From positions 33,902 through 97,901 of the forward strand of contig JBGUJG010000130.1 of NCBI GenBank assembly GCA_045113695.1: DNA of 64,000 nucleotides, in the 5' to 3' direction. The notes below the pieces were generated by a model. It was not told the origin of the DNA, searched no databases, and was given only the letters and a program-made list of their open reading frames with translations. Origin of the DNA: UBA4246 sp045113695. Lineage in GTDB: Bacteria; Bacillota; Clostridia; Christensenellales; Aristaeellaceae. Both the position numbers and the translations under genes were made by a program. Position 1 is the first letter of the stretch. The number at the start of each line of letters is the position of its first letter. Shown here one piece after another: positions 51,970-60,440 of the stretch.

Positions 51970-53739
51970 ATGGCCTATTATTATTCAACGAACCGCAACG
52001 TCCAGCTGCTCGCCGCCCTGCTCAAAGCTCACGGGATCCGGAAGGTGGTCGCCTCTCCCGGGACCACCAACATGGAGCTGGTGGGGAGCCTCCAGCACGA
52101 CGGTTCCTTTGAAATGTATTCCTGCGTGGACGAGCGCAGCGCCGCCTATATGGCCTGCGGACTGAGCGCGGAGACCGGAGAGCCCGTGGTGATCACCTGC
52201 ACGGAGGCGACCGCCTCCCGCAATTACTATCCCGGCCTCACCGAAGCATATCACCGCAGGCTCCCCATCCTGGCCGTCACCGGCCTGCACGGCTACGATG
52301 AAATCGGCCAGCTGTCGCCCCAGGTGATCGACCGGAGCGTTTCCCCTTTGGACGCCGTGCGGCTCAAAGTCCGCCTGTCCCCCGTCCGTTCGGCGGAGGA
52401 TGAGCGGGCCAGCATCCTGAACATCACCCGCGCCATCCTGGAGCTGACCCGCCGGGGCGGCGGGCCCGTCCATCTGGACCTGCCCTGGGGCGGGCCGAAG
52501 ATCGAGTATTCCGTCCAGAAGCTGCCGGAGGTCCCGGTCATCCGCCGTTTTTTCCCCGGGGATCATCTGCCGCCCGTCGAACCGGGAGACGGGCAGAAGG
52601 TCCTCGTGCTCATCGGAGGCCACAGGGAGTGGACAAAGGCCCAGACGGAAGCGCTGGACCGGTTCTGCGCCGTTTATAACGCGGCGGTCCTGTGCGACCA
52701 TGCCAGCCGGTATGACGGGCAGTACCGGGTGCAGGCGACGCTGCTGGCCGCACAGGATGTTTCCTACGAGGTCCTGCGCGGCATCGGCCTGCTGATCCAC
52801 ATCGGGGAGGAAAATACGGACGACAGGCTTCTGCAGAAGCTTTCCCAGTCCGTCCGGACGGTGTGGCGGGTCAGCCCGGACGGGGAGCTGCGCGACCCTC
52901 TGCACCGGCTCGGCGCCGTGTTTGAAATGGAAGAACAGGCGTTCTTCAGCGCATACAGCGAAGGCCGGGAAGCCCGGCCCGCCGCCCTGCTCGAAGCGTT
53001 CCGGCAGACCTGCCGGGAGGTCCGGGAGAAGCTGCCCGAACTGCCCTTCTCCGGCCTGTACGCGGCGTCCCGCCTGTCCGCCTGCCTGCCGGCCGGTTCC
53101 TGCGTCCACCTGGGCTGCAGCGACACGATCCGGGCGTGGAACTATTTTCCCCTCCCGGAGGGCGTCCGCTCCGCCTGCAATTCCGGCTGCCGGGGCATCG
53201 ACGGCACGCTGTCTTCCCTGGTCGGCGCATCCTTCGCCCATCCGGAAAAACTGTACTTCGGCGTGATGGGCGACCTGACCTTCTTTTACGACATGACCGT
53301 CCTGGGCAGCCGGCATATCGGGCCCAACCTCCGCGTGATGGTGGTGAACAACGACGGCGGGAACATTTTCCGCCATCAGGGCCATCCGTCCCAGCGGTGG
53401 CTCGGGCAGGAGGAAGCCGACCGGTACATCTGCGCCGCCGGGCATTTCGGCGGCCAGTCCCCCACATTCGTGCGGGACTTTGCCGAAAACCTCGGCTTCC
53501 GCTACCTGACCGCATCCGATCAGGAGAGCTTTGAGAAGTGTCTTCCCGATTTTGCCTCCCCTGACCCGGCTGTGCGCCCTGTCCTGTTCGAAGTCTTTAC
53601 CAGCGCGGACCGGGACGCCGAAGCCTTCGCGCGAATGGAAAAGACAGACCAGAGCGGGAAAGGCCAGGCCAAGGAGGCCCTGCGCGCCGTGCTGGGCGGG
53701 CAGGGGACCGAGCGGCTGAAGCGGCTGCTCAAAAAATAA
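51970..53739 (+). CDS. MenD-like thiamine-diphosphate enzyme in the polysaccharide operon
   Basis: A 589-residue ThDP enzyme. The Pyr domain (1-170) carries VVASPGTTNMELVGSL, VDERSAAYMACGLSAE with Glu55 in the cofactor-activating position, and TEATASRNYYPGLTEAYHR, close to MenD. A central domain follows, and the PP domain has GVMGDLTFFYDMTVLG and VVNNDGGNIF (the GD-x-NN metal/ThDP motif, about 433-460). MenD joins 2-oxoglutarate to isochorismate in menaquinone synthesis, but no other men gene is present and the gene lies between a pyruvyl transferase and a flippase gene. A role in making an unusual acyl or branched-sugar decoration is therefore inferred; the substrate is unknown. Confidence 0.82.
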   Translation: MAYYYSTNRNVQLLAALLKAHGIRKVVASPGTTNMELVGSLQHDGSFEMYSCVDERSAAYMACGLSAETGEPVVITCTEATASRNYYPGLTEAYHRRLPILAVTGLHGYDEIGQLSPQVIDRSVSPLDAVRLKVRLSPVRSAEDERASILNITRAILELTRRGGGPVHLDLPWGGPKIEYSVQKLPEVPVIRRFFPGDHLPPVEPGDGQKVLVLIGGHREWTKAQTEALDRFCAVYNAAVLCDHASRYDGQYRVQATLLAAQDVSYEVLRGIGLLIHIGEENTDDRLLQKLSQSVRTVWRVSPDGELRDPLHRLGAVFEMEEQAFFSAYSEGREARPAALLEAFRQTCREVREKLPELPFSGLYAASRLSACLPAGSCVHLGCSDTIRAWNYFPLPEGVRSACNSGCRGIDGTLSSLVGASFAHPEKLYFGVMGDLTFFYDMTVLGSRHIGPNLRVMVVNNDGGNIFRHQGHPSQRWLGQEEADRYICAAGHFGGQSPTFVRDFAENLGFRYLTASDQESFEKCLPDFASPDPAVRPVLFEVFTSADRDAEAFARMEKTDQSGKGQAKEALRAVLGGQGTERLKRLLKK

Positions 53740-53743
53740 AGGG

Positions 53744-53840
53744 CTGTTTGCACAGCCCTCGGCAGGGGGACTTGTCCCCCTGTCGGGGACCCCCTCGCCT
53801 TTGCCTCTCGTCCCTGCGGGACTCCCGGGCGGCAAAGGCG
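53744..53840 (+). repeat. Palindromic repeat family R, locus 2, after the MenD-like gene
   Basis: Just after the stop: GGGCTGT-TTGC-ACAGCCC (a terminator-like hairpin), CAGGGGGAC-TTGTCCCCCTG, then an outer CGCCTTTGCC/GGCAAAGGCG stem (53796-53805 with 53831-53840) enclosing GTCCC-TGC-GGGAC (53810-53822). AGCCCTCGGCAGGGGGAC and CCTCGCCTTTGCCTCTCG are shared with locus 1. Confidence 0.7.
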
Positions 53841-54075
53841 TAATGAAAGAATTTTTGCTCCGCAGGAGTTGAGATGTTTTCCTCACCCAGGGTTTATTCC
53901 TGCTCCGCATAAATTCATCCTCGCACCGCGCTTGTCGCTGCTGCGGATTATCATCAGGGGGAAGGCTCCCCCTGATCACCCCCTCTGCACAGCATAAAGT
54001 ATGCTATCGAAATAAAGAGCAATAAACAAAGACAGCAAAATATTGCCTGGCGGGGAAGGAGGGGATGCGTCCCAA
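53841..54075. other. Intergenic stretch between the TPP enzyme and flippase genes
   Basis: A 235-nt gap with a 10-bp hairpin ATCAGGGGGA/TCCCCCTGAT at 53953-53976, then AT-rich sequence up to the AAGGAGG ribosome site. A promoter for the flippase gene may lie here but no clear -35/-10 pair was found. No gene is seen. Confidence 0.4.
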
Positions 54076-55509
54076 ATGAGAAACAAACAAACAAAAGACA
54101 GCCTGGCCATGAAAGCTGGCCTCTGGTACGTAGTGTCCTCCGTGCTGATCCGGCTGGTCTCCCTGATCACCACCCCCCTGTTCACCCGCCTGCTTTCAAC
54201 CGCGCAGTACGGGGCGGCGGGCACCTTCCAGTCCTGGTGCTCCCTGCTGGTCACCGTGTTCAGCCTGAACCTGATGCACAGCATCGGCCGGGCCAAGCTG
54301 GATTACCCGAACCGGCTGGACGATTATATCGGCTCGGTCAGCACGCTTTCGATGCTCGTTTCCCTGGCTCTGTCCCTGGCCGCGGTCCTGTTTCTGCGGC
54401 CTGTTTCCGCATTCCTTGAACTGACGGAAAGGGAAACGCTGCTCCTGCTTTCCTACCTCTGCTTTTTCCCTGCCGTTTCCTTTGCGCAGGCGGGGCTCCG
54501 GTACCGCTACCGCTACCGGCAGAACATTTTCGTCCAGTGGTATCTGGCGCTGGGGCCTGCCCTGCTGTCCCTTCTGCTGATCCTGCTGCTCCCCGGGGAC
54601 CGCGGCTTTTCCCGCATGATCGGCCTGACCGTGCCGGTCGTCTTTTTGTCCCTGCTGATCTGGCTGCGCGCCCTGCCGGCAGGCCGGGTGAAAGCCGACC
54701 GGACCTTCTGGCGCTACGGCCTTTCCCTGTCCCTGCCGATGATGCTCCACGCCCTGTCGATGAACGTCCTGGCCCAGTCGGACAAGCTGGTCATCGCCCG
54801 GTACGGCGGGCAGACGGAAGTAGCGTTCTATCACCTGGCGAGGAACTATTCCCTGCTGCTCTTTCTCTTCTTTGATACCGTCAGCCAGGCCTGGCTGCCG
54901 TGGTTTCACGACAGTCTGCAGGAAGGGCGGCAGGAGGAGGTGCGCAGGCTGGTCCGCCTGCTTTCCGCATCGGCCTGCCTGGCCGGCCTGCTGATGATCG
55001 CCTTCGGGCCGGAAGCCATGCTCCTGCTGGGCGGAACAGCGTATGCTCCTGCCCTTGCCGCCGTCCCGCCGACGGTGGCGGGCGTCGTCTGCCAGTGCCT
55101 GTACGCCCACTATATCAACCTGGTGCTGCACGAAAAAAAGACCCGCTACGTCTCCTTCGGCACGATGGCGGCCTCCGCGCTGAACCTGGGGCTCAACCTC
55201 CTGTTCGTCCCCCGGTACGGCTTTGCGGCCGCGGCGTACACCACCTTCGCGAGTTTCTTCGTTCTCTTGCTGATCCATTTCCTCTTCGTCCGGAAGAAGC
55301 TCCGGATCCGCCTGTACGACGACCGGCAGATCCTCCTGTGCGCCTTTGCGTGCGCGGCGCTGGGGGCCTGTTTTTCCCTGCTGTACACCTCCCTGCCGGC
55401 CCGCATCCTGCTGTTTCTCGCCTGCCTGGGCGCATTTGTCTTTCTGTACCGCAGAGAACTCGCCCCGGCCGTGTCCATGATCAGGGAGCATTTCAGAAAA
55501 ACCTCATGA
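54076..55509 (+). CDS. Wzx-type polysaccharide flippase (MATE/MOP superfamily)
   Basis: A 477-residue protein with about 12-14 hydrophobic segments. The opening LWYVVSSVLIRLVSLITTPLFTRLL is characteristic of polysaccharide-biosynthesis flippases (PF01943-type), as is the LSLPMMLHALSMNVLAQSDKLVIARYGG half-repeat start. It would turn the lipid-linked repeat unit to the outer face for the Wzy-like polymerase. Start ATG 54076 (MRNKQTKDSLAMKAG) lies 13 nt after AAGGAGG. Confidence 0.9.
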   Translation: MRNKQTKDSLAMKAGLWYVVSSVLIRLVSLITTPLFTRLLSTAQYGAAGTFQSWCSLLVTVFSLNLMHSIGRAKLDYPNRLDDYIGSVSTLSMLVSLALSLAAVLFLRPVSAFLELTERETLLLLSYLCFFPAVSFAQAGLRYRYRYRQNIFVQWYLALGPALLSLLLILLLPGDRGFSRMIGLTVPVVFLSLLIWLRALPAGRVKADRTFWRYGLSLSLPMMLHALSMNVLAQSDKLVIARYGGQTEVAFYHLARNYSLLLFLFFDTVSQAWLPWFHDSLQEGRQEEVRRLVRLLSASACLAGLLMIAFGPEAMLLLGGTAYAPALAAVPPTVAGVVCQCLYAHYINLVLHEKKTRYVSFGTMAASALNLGLNLLFVPRYGFAAAAYTTFASFFVLLLIHFLFVRKKLRIRLYDDRQILLCAFACAALGACFSLLYTSLPARILLFLACLGAFVFLYRRELAPAVSMIREHFRKTS

Positions 55510-55510
55510 T

Positions 55511-55535
55511 AAAGGGTCTGTACAGGCCCTTTTTT
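55511..55535 (+). terminator. Terminator of the polysaccharide operon
   Basis: AAGGG-CTG-TA-CAG-CCCTT stem with small bulges, followed by TTTTT, starting 2 nt after the flippase stop codon. Confidence 0.85.
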
Positions 55536-55600
55536 CATGTACCCCATTGCACTTTTATTGTTTTTTCTCCGCCGTTTTCATCTTTCAGCCGCCTGCGGCG

Positions 55601-55629
55601 TTGATTATTGGCAGGAATCCTGCTATATT
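55601..55629 (+). promoter_or_regulatory. Promoter of the IlvD-like gene
   Basis: TTGATT (55601-55606), 17-nt spacer ending in extended TGC, and TATATT (55624-55629), 90 nt before the ATG. Confidence 0.65.
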
Positions 55630-55718
55630 TGGGTTTGATCTTCCTGGAAATTCAGGAAAGGTTTGCCAGGCTCCGGCGCAGGCCGGGGCTGATATCATTG
55701 GATATGGAGGCTATCAAG

Positions 55719-57380
55719 ATGCTGTCAGACGCCATCAAAATCGGCGTGGAACGCGCGCCCAACCGGAGCCTTTTGTACGCCCTGGGCTATACCGAGGAGG
55801 AGACTTCCCGTCCGCTGATCGGGGTGGTCAGTTCCTATAACGAAATCGTCCCCGGCCACATGAACATCGACAAGATCGCCGACGCCGTCAAGGCCGGCGT
55901 ACGCGCCGCCGGCGGCACGCCCGTGATGTTCCCCGCCATCGCCGTGTGCGACGGCATCGCCATGGGCCATGTCGGCATGAAATATTCCCTGGTCACCCGC
56001 GACCTGATCGCGGACTCCACCGAGGCCATGGCCATCGCCCACCAGTTTGACGGGCTGGTCATGATCCCCAACTGCGACAAGAACGTGCCCGGCCTGCTGA
56101 TGGCCGCGGCAAGGCTCAATATCCCCGCCATCTTCGTTTCCGGCGGGCCAATGCTGGCCGGCCACTTGAAAGACGGCCGCCGCACCTGCCTGAGCCATAT
56201 GTTCGAGGCCGTCGGCGCATACAAGGCCGGCACCCTGGACGAAAAGGGCGTGCTCGACTACGAAGAAAACGCCTGCCCGACCTGCGGCTCCTGCTCGGGC
56301 ATGTACACCGCCAACTCCATGAACTGCCTGTGCGAGGCCATCGGCATGGCCCTGCCGGGCAACGGCACGATCCCGGCGGTCTATTCCGCCCGCCTGCGCC
56401 TGGCCAAACACGCCGGCATGCAGATCATGGAGCTGGTCAAAAAGAACATCCGGCCCCGCGACATCATGACCGAGGCCGCCTTCCGCAACGCCGAGACGGT
56501 CGATATGGCCCTGGGCTGCTCCACCAACACGATGCTGCACCTGCCGGCCATCGCCCACGAGGCCGGGATCACCATCAGCCTGGACGAAAGCAACGCCATC
56601 TCCGCCCGTACCCCGAACCTGTGCCACCTGGCCCCCGCCGGGGACACCTTCATGGAAGACCTCGACCTTGCCGGCGGCGTTTACGCGGTGATGAAAGAGC
56701 TGACGAAAAAAGACCTGCTCGACACCTCCGTGATGACCTGCACCGGCAAAACGATGGAAGAAAACCTGAAGGGCGCTAAAAACCTGAACGAAGAGATCAT
56801 TCGCCCGATCGACCGGCCCTACAGCCAGTCCGGCGGTATCGCCGTACTCAAGGGCAACCTCGCGCCGGACGGCTGCGTGGTCAAGCAGAGCGCCGTCGCG
56901 CCGGAGATGATGGTCCACGAAGGCCCGGCCCGCGTCTTTGATTCCGAGGACGAGGCCATCGCCGCCATCTACGGCCGGCAGATCCATCCGGGCGACGTGG
57001 TGGTCATCCGCTACGAGGGCCCCAAGGGCGGCCCCGGCATGCGCGAGATGCTGAACCCGACCTCCGCCATCGTCGGCATGGGCCTGGGCGAAAGCGTCGC
57101 CCTGATCACCGACGGGCGCTTTTCCGGCGCGACCCGCGGGGCGGCCATCGGCCACGTCAGCCCCGAAGCGGCCGCGGGCGGCAGCATCGCCCTGGTGCAG
57201 GAGGGCGACCGGATCGCCATCGACATCCCGAAATGCTCCGTCCATCTGGACGTTTCCGACGAAGAACTCGCCCGCCGCAGGGCCGCCTGGGTCTGCCCCG
57301 AGCCGCGGATCAAGACCGGCTACCTGGCCCGCTACGCCAAGCTGGTCACCTCCGCGGACAAAGGAGCCATTCTGGAATGA
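55719..57380 (+). CDS. ilvD: Dihydroxy-acid dehydratase (IlvD/Edd family)
   Basis: A 553-residue Fe-S dehydratase. Cluster Cys residues are in IPNCDKNVPG, CPTCGSCSGMYTANSMN and LGCSTNTMLHLP. GHVGMKYSL, GGIAVLKGNLAPDG and TDGRFSGATRGAAIGHVSPEAA are typical. Full DHAD makes 2-keto acids for valine/isoleucine synthesis; paralogs dehydrate sugar acids. The ATG 55719 is preceded by GGAGG; upstream in-frame ATGs are rejected. A TRAP transporter follows, so a sugar-acid role cannot be excluded, although motifs fit DHAD well. Confidence 0.87.
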   Translation: MLSDAIKIGVERAPNRSLLYALGYTEEETSRPLIGVVSSYNEIVPGHMNIDKIADAVKAGVRAAGGTPVMFPAIAVCDGIAMGHVGMKYSLVTRDLIADSTEAMAIAHQFDGLVMIPNCDKNVPGLLMAAARLNIPAIFVSGGPMLAGHLKDGRRTCLSHMFEAVGAYKAGTLDEKGVLDYEENACPTCGSCSGMYTANSMNCLCEAIGMALPGNGTIPAVYSARLRLAKHAGMQIMELVKKNIRPRDIMTEAAFRNAETVDMALGCSTNTMLHLPAIAHEAGITISLDESNAISARTPNLCHLAPAGDTFMEDLDLAGGVYAVMKELTKKDLLDTSVMTCTGKTMEENLKGAKNLNEEIIRPIDRPYSQSGGIAVLKGNLAPDGCVVKQSAVAPEMMVHEGPARVFDSEDEAIAAIYGRQIHPGDVVVIRYEGPKGGPGMREMLNPTSAIVGMGLGESVALITDGRFSGATRGAAIGHVSPEAAAGGSIALVQEGDRIAIDIPKCSVHLDVSDEELARRRAAWVCPEPRIKTGYLARYAKLVTSADKGAILE

Positions 57381-57447
57381 CAATCACCGGATCACCCGCT
57401 CTAATCGAGCGCCTGACATACTGCGTTTTCCAAAGGAGGAAACAAAA

Positions 57448-58422
57448 ATGAAAAAGCTTACGTTCATCAGCCTGCTGCTCGTCCTCTGCCTGTCCCTGAC
57501 CGGCCTGGCCGGCGCCGAAACCGTCTTCCAGCTGGGCACCACCGTCAACGAACAGGATTCCTTCCAGGTCGCCGCGGTTAAATTCGCCGAGCTGGTCAAT
57601 GAGCGCACGAACGGCGCCTACAAAATCGAGATCTATCCCAACGGCGTGCTGGGCGGCGAGAGCGACATGCTGGACTCCATGAGCATGGACATGCTGGATC
57701 TGGGCATCATCACCTCCGGCCCCTTCGTCAACTTCTGCAAGGAAATGGGCGTGCTGGATATGCCCTTCCTCTTTGCCAGCAATGAAGAAGCCTACAAGAT
57801 CCTGGACGGCGAGATCGGCCAGGAGCTGCTGGACAAGCTGGAGAACGCGGGCCTCAAGGGCCTGGCCTACGCGGAGCGCGGCTTCCGCAACATCACCAAC
57901 TCCGTCAAACCCGTCGCCTCCGCGGCCGATGTTGAAAACCTCAAGCTCCGCGTGATGGAAAACGAAGTCTACACCAAGACCTTCCAGGCCCTCAAGGTGA
58001 ACGCCGTGCCCATGGCCTGGCAGGACGCCCTGACCGCCCTGCAGCAGGGCACCATCGAGGGCCAGGAGAACCCGATCAACGTCATTTTCTCCTACGCCCT
58101 GTGGGATTACAACCAGAAATACATCACCCTGGACCGCCACTCCTACTCCACCGCCATCATCACCATGAGCCTGGAAAAGTGGAACGCCCTGGACGCGGAT
58201 ACTCAGGCCATCTTCAAGCAGGCCGCCCAGGAAGCCGCCGAATATGAGCGCGCCTGGGTCGCCGAGCAGGAAGCCGGCCAGCTGGACGCCATCAAGTCCC
58301 ACGGGGTGGAAGTCATCGAGACCCCGGACGTCGACTCCTTCCGCAATGCCGTTCAGTCCGTCTACGACGCCTATCCCCAGTACGCTGAGTACATCGGACG
58401 GATTCAGGAAGCGCTGAAATGA
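57448..58422 (+). CDS. dctP: TRAP transporter substrate-binding protein DctP
   Basis: A 324-residue exported binding protein with a signal peptide (LLLVLCLSLTGLAGAE), no lipobox at the cleavage site. TRAP-P features: FQLGTTVNEQDSFQVAAVKFAELV, GVLGGESDMLDSM, KLRVMENEVYTKTFQALKVNAVPMAW and QQGTIEGQENPINVIF with the conserved Arg (KLRVM) that binds the ligand carboxylate. RBS AAAGGAGG. The ligand is an organic acid of unknown identity. Confidence 0.92.
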   Translation: MKKLTFISLLLVLCLSLTGLAGAETVFQLGTTVNEQDSFQVAAVKFAELVNERTNGAYKIEIYPNGVLGGESDMLDSMSMDMLDLGIITSGPFVNFCKEMGVLDMPFLFASNEEAYKILDGEIGQELLDKLENAGLKGLAYAERGFRNITNSVKPVASAADVENLKLRVMENEVYTKTFQALKVNAVPMAWQDALTALQQGTIEGQENPINVIFSYALWDYNQKYITLDRHSYSTAIITMSLEKWNALDADTQAIFKQAAQEAAEYERAWVAEQEAGQLDAIKSHGVEVIETPDVDSFRNAVQSVYDAYPQYAEYIGRIQEALK

Positions 58423-58428
58423 TCGTAT

Positions 58429-58503
58429 GGGGGTCTTACGACCCCCCTACGGAACCCCCCTACAGATTTGCCTCTCGCGTCTCCGACGCTCGCGGGCGGC
58501 AAA
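58429..58503 (+). repeat. Palindromic repeat family R, locus 3, after dctP
   Basis: Starts 7 nt after the dctP stop: GGGGGTC-TTAC-GACCCCC (58429-58446), then an outer TTTGCC/GGCAAA pair (58467-58472 with 58498-58503) enclosing GCGTC-TCC-GACGC (58477-58489). TACGGAACCCCCC and GATTTGCCTCTCG recur almost unchanged at 63900-63929. Confidence 0.7.
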
Positions 58504-58540
58504 AAACTTATATCCAGATCTTGATTCCAAGAATAACTTA

Positions 58541-58564
58541 TCCGGCCGGCCTGCGCCGGCCGGA
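58541..58564 (+). terminator. Strong hairpin between dctP and dctQ
   Basis: TCCGGCCGGC-CTGC-GCCGGCCGGA is a perfect 10-bp stem. It is not followed by a clear T-run, so it is more likely an attenuator or 3'-stabilising structure that raises DctP over the membrane subunits. Confidence 0.55.
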
Positions 58565-58600
58565 AGCTGTTTGATCATCTCTTTTCGGGAGTGATGCTTC

Positions 58601-59119
58601 ATGAATAAGCCCTTTCCCCTGCGCCGGGTCAGCGATGTGCTGGACAAAGTCTGCGGCGCGCTGATCGTCGTCCTGCTGGGCGCGATGGTGCTGGTGACCG
58701 CCGCGCAGATCATCGCCCGGTTCCTGTGCGGGTACATCGACTGGATCCGGCCGCTTTCCTGGTCGGAAGAGCTGACCCGCTACATGCTGATCTGGTCCAC
58801 CTTCCTCGGGGCCACCTGCGTCTATTACCACGGCGGCAACATCGCCATCACCGCCGTGCAGGGCCTGCTGCCGGAAAAGGGCCGCAGCGTCCTCAAAACC
58901 CTGGTGCACCTGATCTGCCTGGTCCTGTTCGTCGTGCTGACGGTCTACGGCTTCCGCTATACGCAGAAGCTGGGCAAAAACGCGACCAGCCTGCCGGTCA
59001 AGATGCGCTGGATCTTTATCTGCGTGCCCGTCAGCACCTGCGTGATGGCCTGGCACGCCCTGGTGCTGATGCTGGAAAACATCCTGGGCGGGACCCGTGA
59101 CAGGGAGGTGAAGAACTGA
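58601..59119 (+). CDS. dctQ: TRAP transporter small permease DctQ
   Basis: A 172-residue four-helix membrane protein: VVLLGAMVLVTAAQIIARFL, WSEELTRYMLIWSTFLGATCVYYHGGNIAI and a last helix FICVPVSTCVMAWHALVLML. WSEELxRYxxIWxxFLG is the DctQ signature. It is translated with dctM (1-nt overlap, TGATG). Confidence 0.93.
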   Translation: MNKPFPLRRVSDVLDKVCGALIVVLLGAMVLVTAAQIIARFLCGYIDWIRPLSWSEELTRYMLIWSTFLGATCVYYHGGNIAITAVQGLLPEKGRSVLKTLVHLICLVLFVVLTVYGFRYTQKLGKNATSLPVKMRWIFICVPVSTCVMAWHALVLMLENILGGTRDREVKN

Positions 59120-60384
59120 TGGCGGCGATTCTGTTCAGCATTTTTATCCTGCTGCTGATCATCGGCGTGCCGGTCGCCTTTTCCATCTGCTCCGCCGCAG
59201 CGGTCACGATGTTCGCCGGCTTCGGCGACCAGAAGATGATGATCGTCGTGCAGCGCATGTTCCAGAGCTGCGACTCCTTCAGCCTGATCGCCGTGCCCTT
59301 CTTCATCTTCGCCGGCGACCTGCTGGCCAAGGGCAAAATATCGAAGGTGCTGGTCGAGTTCTGCGAGAGCTTCCTGGGCGTCATCCGGGGCGGCCTGTCC
59401 GTCGTGTCGGTGCTGGCCGGCATGTTCTTTGCCGCCATCTCCGGGTCCGGCGCGGCGACCACAGCGGCCGTCGGCGCGACGCTCGTGCCGGAGCTCAAAA
59501 AGCGCGGCTACAAGGAAGACTCCGCCGCCGCCCTGGTGGCGGCCGCCGGCACGATCGGTGTGGTCATCCCGCCGTCCGTCCCGATGGTGCTCTACGCCGT
59601 CATCGCCGAGGAAAGCGTCACCCGCCTGTTCTCTTCCGGCTTTATCCCCGGCATCCTGATGGGCGGCATCCTGATCGTCATCGCCCTGGTGCAGGCGTAC
59701 AAAGAGCATTACCCCAAGGGCGTCGCCTTCTCCTGGAAGAACGTCGGGAAGACCCTGCTCAAGGCCATTCCGGCCATCCTGATGCCCCTGATCATCCTGG
59801 GCGGCATCTTCTCCGGCGTCTTCACCCCGTCCGAAGCGGCGGCCGTCGCGGTCATCTACGCGGTGCTCGTCTCCGCCTTCGTCTACCGGGACCTGACGTG
59901 GAAGGGCCTGTACCAGCTGATGCTCGGCTCCGCCAAGACGAGCGCGGTCATCATGATCATCATCGCCTGCTCCGGCCCCTTTGGCTGGGCCCTGGCCAAC
60001 TGGCGGATCCCGGAGGCCATCTCCGCGGCCGTCCTGAGCGTCTCCTCCAACAAGTTCATCATCATGTTCCTGATCTCCGTGATCATCCTGATCGCCGGCG
60101 TGTTCATGGAAACCAGCTCCGCGATCATCATCCTGACCCCGGTCTTCCTGCCGCTGATCGAAAGCCTGGGCGTCAGTACCCTTCACTTCGGCATCCTGTT
60201 CGTCGTCGGCATCGCCATCGGCATGATCACCCCGCCGGTCGCCATCAACCTCTTTGTGGCCACCGGCATCACCGGCCTGCCGATCGAGAAGATCGCCAAA
60301 GCCGTCCTGCCCTACCTGGTCGGCCTGATCGCGGTCTTCCTTCTGATCGTGTTCGTACCGCTGATCATACCGGGACTGATGTAA
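59119..60384 (+). CDS. dctM: TRAP transporter large permease DctM
   Basis: A 421-residue ~12-helix permease of the DctM/ion-transporter superfamily: IIGVPVAFSICSAAAVTM, PFFIFAGDLLAKGKIS, VLAGMFFAAISGSGAATTAAVGATLVPEL, IPPSVPMVLYAVIAEESV and ITPPVAINLFVATGITG. It carries out Na+-coupled uptake of the DctP ligand together with DctQ. Confidence 0.95.
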   Translation: MAAILFSIFILLLIIGVPVAFSICSAAAVTMFAGFGDQKMMIVVQRMFQSCDSFSLIAVPFFIFAGDLLAKGKISKVLVEFCESFLGVIRGGLSVVSVLAGMFFAAISGSGAATTAAVGATLVPELKKRGYKEDSAAALVAAAGTIGVVIPPSVPMVLYAVIAEESVTRLFSSGFIPGILMGGILIVIALVQAYKEHYPKGVAFSWKNVGKTLLKAIPAILMPLIILGGIFSGVFTPSEAAAVAVIYAVLVSAFVYRDLTWKGLYQLMLGSAKTSAVIMIIIACSGPFGWALANWRIPEAISAAVLSVSSNKFIIMFLISVIILIAGVFMETSSAIIILTPVFLPLIESLGVSTLHFGILFVVGIAIGMITPPVAINLFVATGITGLPIEKIAKAVLPYLVGLIAVFLLIVFVPLIIPGLM

Positions 60385-60390
60385 TCACGG

Positions 60391-60440
60391 AAAAAACGCC
60401 GGATCTCCTTCCGCATTCGGGACGGGATCCGGCGTTTTTT
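60391..60440 (+). terminator. Terminator of the dct operon
   Basis: AAAAAACGCCGGATC pairs perfectly with GATCCGGCGTTTTTT (60391-60405 with 60426-60440), beginning 6 nt after the dctM stop. Confidence 0.92.
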
